Origin: Micractinium sp. NFX-FRZ
Taxonomy: Eukaryota > Chlorophyta > Trebouxiophyceae > Chlorellales > Chlorellaceae
Assembly (NCBI GenBank): GCA_029339195.1
Contig: JAPTJF010000020.1
Span: forward strand, 186,001 to 250,000
Reading direction: 5' to 3'
DNA: 64,000 bases
The notes under the pieces were generated by a model that saw nothing but the letters and a program-made list of their open reading frames with translations, searched no databases and was not told where the DNA came from. This document shows positions 10,657 through 21,300 of this stretch, piece after piece. The translations under genes were made by a program, and so were the position numbers. Every line of letters starts with the position of its first letter. Within the stretch, counting starts at the first letter, position 1.

Positions 10657-13600
10657 ATGGCGGTGGCCCAGAAGGAGGACCCCCTGGTTCGGATCCGCCG
10701 CTTTGCCAAGGAGAAGCCCGAACAGCTCAAGTCGGGGCTGGATGCCTGGGTGAAGACGCAGCCGGCGTGGATTGAGGGGACAGTGGCGGGCCTGACGGGG
10801 AGCATGCAGGTGAGGGATCGACTGAAGGGCCCGGGTGCCTGGGAGGGGGCTGCCTGTGCCTGGCAGCGGCGTGGGCGTTGGCGTGGGCGGAGGGCGCAGC
10901 TGCGGGTCCCTGCAGGCCAGCTTCCAGACGAGGCCTCTGGGCAGGAAGCATAGCCGTTTTGTGTAGTCTGTGCTGCTGGGGTGTGGGCTTGAGGGTGGAG
11001 GTTTGTGCCGCTGCTGGGGAGTGGGCTTGGGAGCCGGTTTGCCAGTGATGGTGGAGGTGGGCCGAGGGCTGCAACAGCTCTGGGCTGGGCGGTGGGTCGA
11101 GCAGGCAGGCAGCAGCGCTACTTGAACGTTGGCGGCCGCCCTGCATCTCTTCCCCCCGCAGCCTCCCCTTCGCATGCTTGCCCATGCAGCATGTGCGTGG
11201 GGTGTTTGACTGATGCCAACATCCCCGTCATCTCCTGTGTGGTTTGGCACCCGCGCACTGCGGCGGCGGCAGCTGCACACCCACCACCTGCTGTTGCCCT
11301 CCCCCTCCCCTCTGTGTGCAGGGCGCGTTTCTGGGCACGGTGATGGGCTCGCTCGGCAAGATGAACATGGACGCAGCAGCATCCAGTGAGTGTGCCCGCT
11401 CCTCTTCCTCTGCTTCCTTCTGCACACTATCGTGCGTGTCAAGTGCGTGCACCTGTCCGTCCCTCTACCTTCCCCCTACTGTTTGACCGTGCCTAGTGCA
11501 TGCCAGCCGTTGTCGTTGTTGTTGATGTTGATTGCGACCGACCCACTTGGGAGTACCACTTGGGAGCTTCTGTGGTCCTGCCCATCCTGGCCTCCTCTCT
11601 TCTTTGCTGGCCGGCTGCCTGGCATACGCCCACACTGGCGTCTCTTCAAATCGCACCTAGTGGCTGCTTTGCCTGCTGTGCGCTCCTGCTGTGCGCTCCA
11701 GCAGCTTTCCTTTGGTGCACTGTGCAGTCCCCAGGAGCACATCTTGCGATCTTGCTTGCCGACCGCCTGTCAGCCCCCCGTCCGGTTGCCAGCGAGGCTG
11801 CCCACCGGCTGCTGTGCCCGCTGCCCTCCCTCCCCGCAGGCGGCACGCCCATGGCGCCGCAGATGCTCAAGATGGGGGGGCCCTTTGAGCAGGTGCGCTC
11901 ACAATGCTGTAAATGATCGGCCATTATCGATCCATCAGTCGGTGAAGAATCGTTGTGGGGTAAGGGCTGCTGGGTCACTGCAGGCGCTCCCCGTGGTGTT
12001 GCACATCCAGCTGCCCTGCTTTCGATGCCTCATGCTGCCAACCTGCACCAGCTCTCTCATTCCCTCCATCCTGTCCCACCCCCTCCCCCCAGGCCCGTAA
12101 CGTTGCGGTGATGCCGGGGTGTCCACGTGTCCACGTGTTTGCTTACCAAGCTGCCCTGCTCGCCCTGGTGCCCCAACCCCCCTTTTCTGCCCCAACCCCC
12201 CTGTCCTGCCCCAACCCCCCTGTCCTGCAGGCCCGCAACTTTGCGGTGATGACGGGGGTGAACGCGGGCGTGTCGGCCTTCATGAAGCGCTGGCGCGGCA
12301 AGGAGGACATCAACAACCAGCTCGTGGGTGAGAGGCGGGCGCGGTGGTGGTGGTGGTGGTGGTGGTGATGTACAAAGGGGGTGCTGCCCGACGGCCCCCA
12401 TATCGTGGTGTGTGTGTGGGAGAGCTTTGTTGTTTCGTTGTTCGGAGGCAAGGAAGGCAGTTGGTGCCGGCGGTGGTGGTGGGACTTGTAACGTGGCTTC
12501 CCTCCACACAGCCCCTTCCCCCCTGCTTCCCGTGCGCTCGCCCCCTGCTCCCGCTGCCGGTGCCCCCACTCTCGCTGCTCACCCACCCTCTTGCCCGCCT
12601 GCCCCTCAACCCCGCCTCCCACCCACTCTGCCATCTGCAGCCGCCTTCTGCTCCGGCGCCTCGTTCACGCTCGTGTCGGGCGGCATGTCGGCCGGCGCCG
12701 CGCCCCGCATGCCCGGCGCCCCCACCCCCAACCCCCTCATGTCCGCCTTCTCCGCCGGCGTCGTGTTTGCTCTCTTCCAGGGAGCCTTCTACAAGGTGGG
12801 TGACTGTGGCACCAGCCATTTCCAAGGTTGCCTTTACTTCTGCTTGATCGAGAAGGCCAGCTCGCATTCTTCCAGGGAGCCTTCTGCAAGGTGGGTGGCT
12901 GTGGCACCCGCCGTTTCCAAGGTTGGATACTATTCAATAGTTTTGGCCATTCATAGTTATTGTTGGCTTCTGCTTGATCGAAAAGGCCAGGGACCCTTCT
13001 ATTAGGGTGGGGTCCGGGGGAGGTCCGGCTGGGAAGGGCTGCCATGTTGCTGGCTCAAAGGGTGGGTGCCTTCAGTGAGGCCACGAGGGTTAGTCCTCTC
13101 ATGAGATGCCACGGCGCAGGACACACCAGCCCTGCACCACCAAACTCATGCCCTGACGCCCTGCCCTCCCGCCTCCCTCCCTTCCCCTGAGCAGCTGGGC
13201 GAGGTGTGGGGCGGCCCTAGAGTACGCACCGCACACAACACACCCACCGCACCCCTCCCTCCCCTCCCCTCCCCTCCCGCAGCTGGGCGAGATGTGGGGC
13301 GGCCCCAAGGGCGATGTGGTTGACGTGGAGTACGCGCGAGTCAAGGCGATGCTCAACAGCCTGGGCCTGACGGTGAGTGGCTGTGCGTGTCCCGTGTGTG
13401 CATGTGTGTGTGTGGTGGCACTGCTTCGCTCTACACACACGCCACCTGGCTCTCGCAGGGTGTCCTGGGGACGTTTTTCACACCCCGCGCTCCACGCCGT
13501 CGTGCCGTGCAGAAATACGAGAAGAACGTGCGCAAGGGGCTGCTGAACGACGCCACCATAGGGCTGTGGGACACGACATCGCTGCAGGTGGGGGCCAAGG

Positions 13601-14574
13601 GCGGGGGTGGGGCGCACAGGGGGGGCGGGCACCCAAAGGGATGAGGGGAGACGGGTTTGGCAGCACATGGGCGGGCATATAGGGAGGCCCAGTTGTTGTG
13701 GGGGGCAGGCAGGCGTGGCCTATTGGGTCCCCTCTGGCACTTGGCGGCGCTCGTGGGGGGATGCATGTGGGGTGCATGTGCCGTGCGCTCACTCATGTGG
13801 GATGGCCTCGCTGCGAGGGAGGTCAAGTCGGCAGCGGGCAGATGTGTGCCTCGAGCATGCAGAGCCGCTTGCATGCGTGTGCATGGGTGCGTGGCTGTTG
13901 TGGGCTGTGTGGTGACCTGTATCACTGTATGCTGTATCCTTGCCTGGTTTGCTCGGCCCGGCTGTGCCCTCGGCGCCCCACCGCTCCCCGCCTGCCAAGC
14001 CTCACCCAGTCATGGCGGTGCTTCCTGCGCCCTCCCCTTGACCTTGCACACGGTCACCTGTATCAACCTTCATTTGTTTGTCTTTCCTTCTTGTGTGTTG
14101 TGACTCGCAGGAAGTGAGGATCCCTCCGGGCCCGCGGCTGCTGATCCTGGCGCAGTGAGTGCGGGCGGGAGGGGTGGTGGGGGAGCGTGAGTGCGAGTGG
14201 GACAGCATGCCCCAGCATGTTCCCCTGTGCATGCCGTTGCGTGCTGTCCAGTCTGCACCAACCGCGGTGCCGGCGCACGGTGTTCTGCCACGCCATGATG
14301 CAGTCAGGCCACGGTGGTGGAGGCGCCGGCCATGCAAGTCGCTGCAGCTCTTACTCCTCACCTTACCGACACTCTTGCTCCTTTGTTTCTTCTTTTGCCT
14401 CTGCAGCATCGACCAGTACCGCCACATCCTGCGGCCCCAACTTGCTGCCTCCCTCTCCTCTCCCTAACCCCCCCGCCCCCCCGCCTTTCCCACTCCTGCT
14501 GCAGCATCGACCAGTACCGCCACATCCTGCGGCCAGCCATGCCCATCCCCAAGCAGCTGCCGATTGACTACTGA
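10657..14574 (+). CDS. HP30/TRIC-type plastid PRAT translocase with SAM-like tail
   Basis: Nine exons join in phase: 10657-10809, 11322-11385, 11840-11892, 12231-12327, 12641-12795, 13283-13372, 13513-13587, 14111-14154 and 14505-14574 (TGA). They give 266 residues. The centre is a Tim17/Tim22/Tim23 (PRAT) region with Gly-rich membrane helices (FLGTVMGSLGKM, FAVMTGVNAGVSAFM, GVVFALFQGAFYK). The C-terminus (KYEKNVRKGLLNDATIGLW, VRIPPGPRLLILAHI) matches the SAM-like end of plant HP30/TRIC proteins, known for plastid envelope import of transit-peptide-less proteins and for organellar tRNA import. There is no obvious N-terminal transit peptide, as expected for that family. An alternative last exon at 14407-14467 would end in PQLAASLSSP. 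Several introns contain duplicated exon edges. Confidence 0.82.
12340..12367 (+). repeat. (TGG)n microsatellite in HP30 intron
   Basis: An uninterrupted TGG trinucleotide run of about nine units begins just after the donor that follows exon 12231-12327. It is intronic and has no evident coding role. Confidence 0.8.
14407..14467 (+). other. Alternative terminal exon of HP30
   Basis: The acceptor at 14401-14406 is followed by the same coding start as the exon at 14505 (IDQYRHILRP), in the same phase, then diverges to QLAASLSSP and a TAA at 14465-14467. Use of this acceptor would replace the C-terminal AMPIPKQLPIDY. It is probably a tandem duplicate of the real acceptor and exon edge. Confidence 0.5.
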
Positions 14575-15848
14575 GTGGGTGACTACTCGTCTTCTGGGCC
14601 GCGTGCCTTCTCCTAGCCTGCCCCACCCAAGGCGCGGGCAGCCAATGGGCAGCCACTGGGCAGGGGCGCGGCATGCAGTATCCTGCGGCCACTGGGAAGC
14701 CACGCAGAAGCAGCTCGCTGGGGGCCACAGTAGTGCCCTGCTGTCATGTGGCAAGAATACACTGTTCAATTTTTGACCCGGCTCATTACTTTACTGCTTT
14801 GGCACGCCTTCTCAAGATTGTGTGGCATCAATGCTCACACGTGTTTCAACCGCCTGCACATGTCAACACCACACCACGACACGAGTCAGCATCAAAAGGA
14901 GGCTGGCTGGTCTGTGCGCAGCTGGCAGGTGCCGAGAACATTGGACAGAAACCCAGCAGCTGAGGCTGGGCAGCCGCACAGTACCCGTGCGCAACTGGCG
15001 GTTGTCGCCCCTGCCGCCACCAACTAGACTATACGACGCTACACTGTGAGCGCTTCATGGCCAGTTAGAGCCGCCGACAATGTGCGATGTGGTGGCGCAC
15101 GAGTGGAGCACCCATTTTGACCGGTTGTCGCCCACACCGCCTCGCCGCATGCGTGGGCGCAGTCGCCGCGCACCTCGACCCCGTCAGGATGCCGGGCGCC
15201 ATTGTCCCCTCACCATCTTCAAGAGTCGTGGCTTCAATTGCTTATGCACAAGTACAGCTGAATGGGGGGCTCACCAACAGGCAACAGCTGGTCAGCCACA
15301 GGGCATTGGCCTCAGGGCTCAGCAGGAGCACAGCAGGCACCTGCCGAGGACGGCCTGGGAGGGCAGGATCGCTCCCCCGCATCACCGTGATATCCTGCGC
15401 GTCTTTTCACTGTTCGTCAAATCGCAACAGTTCGTAGATCCCAGGGAGCGGTCCACCCGGTCGATCAGCGCGCCCTCGGCGACTTCGGCATCGCACCAGC
15501 CGGCCGCCCAGAGCCTACGAATATAAATAAAACGCGGTGCAGGAGTCCACAGTGCCCGTGGCGCCGCGCGCTCGTCGGGTGCGTCGGGTGCGCTGCCGCC
15601 GCCGCAGCCAGCGCTCGCAGCATCCGGCTGGCCATTTTCTGTGTGCCCCTCAGAACGGCACAGTCAGTGTATAGAGCACCTCCGAAACTAATACAGCCAT
15701 CGCACATTACATGAAATGCGCGTTAGCCAACTGTCAATGGTTAAGTAACTGCAGGTGGCAACTGTGCGCCTCCCCCCGCCGCCAACTCGACCGCTCAGCT
15801 GCCGTTCCGCTGCAGGCACTGCCCCTCGCCCCAGAATAGGCTGAACAC
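14575..15848. other. Intergenic gap with possible promoter of ARM-RING gene
   Basis: No gene is supported; a 148-residue open frame at 15080-15526 has no recognisable domain or splice structure. TATAAATAAA at 15522-15531 is TATA-like, but it lies about 320 nt before the ATG at 15849, so it is only a candidate promoter element and could equally be an AT-rich island. Confidence 0.4.
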
Positions 15849-17652
15849 ATGGCGCCGGCACACAAGGACAGGACGAGTGGTGCCAGCATGCAAGCTGTGG
15901 CCTCCAAGAAGGAGCCGTCTCCAGCTGACCTAGCTGCCAGTGCGCTGGGCGGCTTGTCGGTGGGAGGCCGTGCCAGCGGGGCATCCATCAATGTTGAGGC
16001 CTCGGGAGCCATCATCCGCGGCCTAGTTGGGCTGCTGAGCAGCAGCAGCAGCAGCAGCGAAGAGGTGCAGCAGGAGGCTACGGGGGCGCTCTTCCAACTG
16101 GCGTACAGGAGTGCTGCCTGCCGGGCGGCCATTTCAGCAGAGGCAGGGGCGGTGCAGGCCCTGGTGCGCCTGCTGGGCAGCAGCAGCGGCAGCGGCAGCA
16201 GCGCTGTGCAGATGTCGGCAGCGGCGGCGCTGGGCGCCCTGGCGGTGGACAGCATTGCCTCTGCTGCAGCTGCAGACTGCTCAGCTGTTGCCGCCCTTGT
16301 GCCTCTGCTGGGCAGCACCCACGAGGGCGTGCAGCAGCAGGCTGCGTATGCGCTCGTCAACCTAACCGCCGGCAGCGGCGCCAACCGAGCCGCCTTTGCG
16401 GCAGCGGCAGCGCAGGCCACGCCTGCCCTGTTGAAGCTGCTCGGCAGCAGCGCCACCTTCTCGCAGCAGTGTGCTGCTACTGCGCTGGCCACCCTGGCAT
16501 GTGATCGCGGCGCGTCGGAAGCCATTGCAGCATCCGGTGCAGAGGTGATCCCTGCACTGGTGCCGCTGCTGGGCAGCAGCAGCGAGGGCGTGCAGGCGGA
16601 GGCCGCCCGTGCACTGGGCATGCTGGTGGTTGACAGCGGCGTGGCCTGTGACGCGACAGCACAGCACGCCATCCCAGCTCTGGGCCTCATGCTGGAAGGT
16701 GGCAGCGAGCGGGTGCAGCTGTATGCAGCCACAGGGCTTGCCATCCTGTCTGCCTGCAGCCCCGCCAACCGGGCGGCCGTCGAGGCAGCGGGGGCGGAGC
16801 AGGTGCTAATGCATCTGATGGACAGCGGGGATAATGGGGTGAGGCAGGGTGCAGCTGATGCGCTGTCCCTGCTCCAGATCAGGGAGGCTGCGGAGGAGCA
16901 GATGCAGGCGGCGGGGCTGGCAGCTGCAAACGGCCTTTACTCCCTGGCGGCAACCAGCAGGTGCGGTGTTGGAGGCGCCACAGTGCCGGTGCCAGTGCTC
17001 TTGGGACTGCTCTGCCAGATCAGGACCGGGAAGTGAAATCTGAAAGTGCCATGTCAGCACGACTCAGTGGTGGAGTACTGGATTGCGTCTTGTTGTTCAA
17101 TTGGTGACCGCTCATCTCCCCAGTCCTCGCCGTCGCCTGTCTCTTCGCCTCCTGACCCAGCACCCCCCTGCCGCACCCCGCCCACGCCTCCCTGCCCCGC
17201 AGGCACGCCTTCACAGCCTCCGTCAGCCAACCAGGCGGGACAGCGCCCACCCAAAAGGATTGCCTGATCTGCCTGGAGGCGGTACCGCTGGACGACATGT
17301 TCATTTTCTTCCCCTGCGGCCACCGCGCCGCCTGCGAGGCCTGCACAGATGCGCTGCTGCTGACCAACGGGCCCAAGTGCCCCGTCTGCCGAGCCAAGGT
17401 GGGCGGGGCTGGCGGGGTGTCTGTGCGGTGTGGGGCCGCTGTGCGTACGCGGGGCATGCGGGAGCTGCTTGCCTGCCAGTGTCACTGTGAGGCTTCACTG
17501 TTGTGTTCGTCACATCTGCAACAAGTCAGTGCTGCTGGACCCGCCTTCATTGCCCAACAAACCATCTTGGCTTCCATCAGGTTTTGTGTTGTGTGCGAAA
17601 TGCACTGCAGATTGCCTCAGCGCTGCCCGGCGGCTTCAAGATCTTTGACTGA
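15849..17652 (+). CDS. Armadillo-repeat protein with C-terminal RING finger (putative E3 ligase)
   Basis: The long first exon encodes about eight tandem armadillo-type repeats, for example IPALVPLLGSSSEGVQ followed by AARALGMLVVD and ALVPLLGSTHEGVQ followed by AAYALVNL; poly-Ser loops interrupt the first ones. Read straight through, the frame stops at 17036 (395 aa). A phase-2 donor at 16961 (AG|GTGCGG) joins perfectly to 17203-17398, which encodes a C3HC4 RING (CLICLEAV, PCGHRAACEAC, CPVCRAK), and then to 17611-17652 (IASALPGGFKIFD, TGA). The spliced protein has 449 residues. The phase match makes the fusion the better model, but two separate genes are possible. Plant ARM-containing ubiquitin ligases normally carry a U-box instead. 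The ARM region would bind the substrate and the RING an E2 enzyme. Confidence 0.7.
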
Positions 17653-17989
17653 CGAGGCCTATGGGGCTGCCAACTGAGGTCAGGGGGATAACCGCCCGCA
17701 ACCTGAGCTGAGGCCTGGACACATGCCGGGCCACTCAATGCTGAGCCTTGGACGAGTGCCTATGCCTAGCTCAAGCCCGGGCTGCTGCTACCGGGGGGCA
17801 CCTGATGAGCCCTGGGTAGCTGCACAAGGAGGCCGCCATATGTACAAAGATGTGGGCTCCTTGTCCCGGCTGGCGCACAAGTGGCGGCGGTTTTGACCCG
17901 CTGGAAACCCGCCAGGACCACCCGCCCAGAACCCAAGTTGACATGCTCAATCTTTCTATAACACCTTCCTGCCCTGCCCATGCCTGCCC

Positions 17990-17994
17990 TGTAA
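17990..17994 (+). terminator. TGTAA polyadenylation signal (ARM-RING gene)
   Basis: TGTAA occurs about 340 nt after the stop at 17652 and before the convergent SNF2 gene ends at 18333. Assigned by motif and position. Confidence 0.45.
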
Positions 17995-18332
17995 CCCTCT
18001 TCTGTCGTGTTGAGAAGACCATGCCCCCCTCTGTGAACTGTTTGCCTGTGTCCATCTATTGTTGCCTGATATGACCCATGAAATGTGCGGCTGTACACAC
18101 ACAAGGGGGCCCGGCATGGCTCACACGGGCCACCGCTACAAGCAAGCAGATTCGAGGTGGCAGTACAGGGGCGCAGCGGGTTTAAAGCAAACAGGCAGGA
18201 AACAGAAGGTGGCTGGGAAGAGGGGGAGACGTGTACTCTCAAGACTTTGCATTGGGTTGATTGACTCTCTAATCGCGCACAGCGCTGGCGCGGCTGCACA
18301 CACCGCTCAGTACTTTGTGGCCGGCATGTCCA

Positions 18333-21300
18333 CTACTGCTGCTGCTGCTGCTGGCCGGGCTCCGGTGGAGGCGCCCCAGCACGCCCAGCAGACCCTGCCG
18401 CCCCTGCCAGGTGGGCAGTCAGGGCAGCCGGCAGGCGGGCGCCGCGCATGGGGCCGCGTGCAGAGCGGGGAGTGTTGTGCGAGCCTCCCAGGCCCCCGGC
18501 CCCGGCCGCTGCCACTGCGGCAGCCAATGCAGGCCCCGCCACTGCCCCTGCCGCTGCCGCCGCTGCAGCAGGCAGGGCCGGGGGCGCGGCTGCTGCACCC
18601 GCACCTGCGCCTGCCCCTGCCCCGGCTCCCGCACTGAAGGGGCGTGCCGCCCAGCCCGGGCTCAGCCGGACCGCCGAACCGCTGCCGGGGCGGCTGGGGG
18701 GCTGCTGCTGCTGCTGTTGCTGGGCCCCTGGCGGCTGCTGCTGCTGCTGCTGCTGCTGAGCCTGCTGCACTGTGCGGCCCCGCCTGCTGGTGACCGGCAC
18801 CGAGGCGCCCCGACGCCGCTTGGCGCCCCTCTTGCTGCGGAAGCCTCCCTCCTCCTCCTCCTCCTCCTCCTCCTCCTCCTCCTCTGCATCCAAGCTCATG
18901 TCTAGGCTCGGCGACGCTGCCTCCTCCTCCTCCTCCTCCTCCTCAGGCAGCGTAAACTCATCATCACTATCCTCCTGGACGCGCCGCCCCCTGCCGCCCC
19001 TGCCAGCCTGCTGACGTGGCACCGCCTCTGCCTCCTCATCTTCTTCCTCATTGCTGTCCGCCCCATTGCTGTCGTACTCGGCGTAGCTGCGGGCCGGAAG
19101 GCGGCGCGCGGCGGCCCGCCGCGCCCCCCGTCCATACCGCACCGCTGGCTGCTCCCCGCTGCCCTCCGCCTCCTCCTCCTCCTCCTCCTCGTCACCGTCG
19201 CTGGAAGCAGCAGCAGCCGCAGCCGAGGCCCGGCCGCGCCCGCGGCCCCGGCCACCCAGGCCGCCGCCCCGCCCGCGCCCGCGCCCGCCCCGCCCTCCGG
19301 CGCCGGCGCCCCTGCTGGGCCCCGCGGCCGCCAGGGCTGCTGCAATGGCCTGCTCCGCCTCCGCCTCGTCGTCTGTGCTCTCCTCCTGGGGAACGCGGGG
19401 CTCAGGGAAGGTGGGCTCCTGCCAACCAAACCGTGGGGGAGGCATGTGGACATTGGTGAGGAAAGCAGTAGGAGAGCGGCGGGCGAGATATGAAGGGCAG
19501 CCCAGGGAAGGTGGGCTCCTGCAACCAAACGGGGGGTGCATGGGGAGAGGTAAGAAACGAGGGGAGGGGCACAGTGAGGGGTGAAGGGCTCATGGAAGGT
19601 GTGCTCGGGGTAGGGTGCACGGAGTGGGAAGGGGGGAGGGGGGCCGAGCACACTTCAGCAAGAAGAGCAGGTGTGAGGATCAAGGTATTGATTGGGTGCT
19701 GCTAGAAAATGAGATGTGCCAAAAAGAGTTAGGAGAGGGCACCAAGGGAGAGCGGGAGTTCAAGGATTTGATAAGCCTCGTATGGCCCCTCACCGTCACC
19801 CGCTCACCGTGCAGCTGTTACTCCAGCCCACCCACAGCCCCGTTCCCCCCACTCACCCACCCACCGCCCCAAGTGCAGCCCCTCATCCCCCACGCAACGA
19901 GCCCCCTACCCACTCACAATAGAAAACATGTGCTTGCTCTCAATGCAGAGTGAGTACAGAGTGCGTTGCCAAAAGAACCCACCTTGAACAGGATCTCCAG
20001 CTCGTCCACTCGCAGCTGCTGCCGGTCGGCGCTGATGCTGCCCACCAAGTCCTGCGGCGGAGGTGGGGAGGTGGGGAGGTGTGTTGAAACGAGCAGTTAA
20101 CTGGGATACAGCAAGCAAGGGACAGCAGAGCAAGGGGTGCATTCCTACTGATGCTGCCCACCAGGTCCTGCAGGGAGGATCGGAAGATGGGCAGCTCAGA
20201 GACATGCAGGGGACTGCATGTAATGGAAAGCCGGAGCCAAGCGCGGCCACAACACCACCAACTGGTCAAGGCGCAACTGGTCGGCGCAACTGGTCGGCGC
20301 ATCCCCATGCTGTGTGTGTGCACGCGGCCCCCAGCTCCTGCGCCGTGGATCACCTGCATGCGGACGTTGGTGCGCTCGCGTGGCTGTCCAAAGCCGTGCA
20401 TGGCGTGGTGCATGTCCTCGTCGTCCGAACTGGCCGCCGCAGCAGCCGCCGCGTCGGCGCCGCCGCCGCCCCTGCTGCCACCCGCCACCGCGTCCGTCCT
20501 CTTCTTCACCACCTCCATGATGCGCTCCTCCACAGAGCCCTGCAATGCATGTGGAAACAGTCGAAATGAACAGTTTGACTCCTAGTTATCATTCGTTTTG
20601 ATCAAGTATTATACATGGTATGATCAGGTCGTATGCATAGCGGTTCCGAAAGCTGGCACATCGGAGCAGCCATCTAGGACGCCCTTCCTTTGACTTTGCC
20701 CCACAGGTCGCCGCCCATCACATCACAGCACAGGGCAGTGGGCTCAGCGCAGCGCGTGCAAGCACCCACCCACCTTGACATAGAAGCGCTTGACGCACAC
20801 GTTGCGCTGCTGCCCCATGCGCCAGGCCCGCCCGATCGCCTGCTCCTCCAGCGCGGGGTTGAGCGCAGGCTCCTGCAGTGCGGGGCGGCCGGGGAAAAAG
20901 AAGGGCACGGCGGTCAGTGCCTGTAAAGAGGTGCAGGCTCTACGAAAGGCATGCCCTCAGCTCCTGCGGTAGTGGGATGGGGTGCGGGGATGTTGGGTGC
21001 AGGACGAGGGCGCACAGGACAGGGAGGGCAGCTGGCAACAGCGGGTTGTGAGCAGCTTTGCAGAAGTCGGGCCTGCCCCGTCGGTGCCAATCAAGAGCTG
21101 CCACAAGAGCTGCCTGCCGTCTGCATCCCTGCTCCCCAGCTCCCCAGCCTGGGGCCCTCTCACCATGAGGAACACGTGGCTGGCTGCCGTCAGGTTGATG
21201 CCCACGCTGCCGCTGCGGATGCTGAGCAGGAAGACTGCGAGGGGAGCGGGGGAGGGGAGGGCCAAGGCAGGTTGGAGGGGCGGTGCAGGGCAGGGCAGGG

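Noticed and set aside
15080..15526. 148-residue plus-strand frame before the ARM gene
   Set aside because: No domain, no splice partners and no transit or signal peptide; probably chance in GC-rich DNA.
15522..15531. TATAAATAAA as a definite TATA box
   Set aside because: It lies about 320 nt from the ATG and has no supporting start-site evidence, so it is kept only as a candidate.
15734..16768. 344-residue minus-strand open frame opposite the armadillo gene
   Set aside because: It is an exact antisense shadow of the ARM repeats; its Ser/Ala/Cys composition follows from GC-rich codons and it has no domain.
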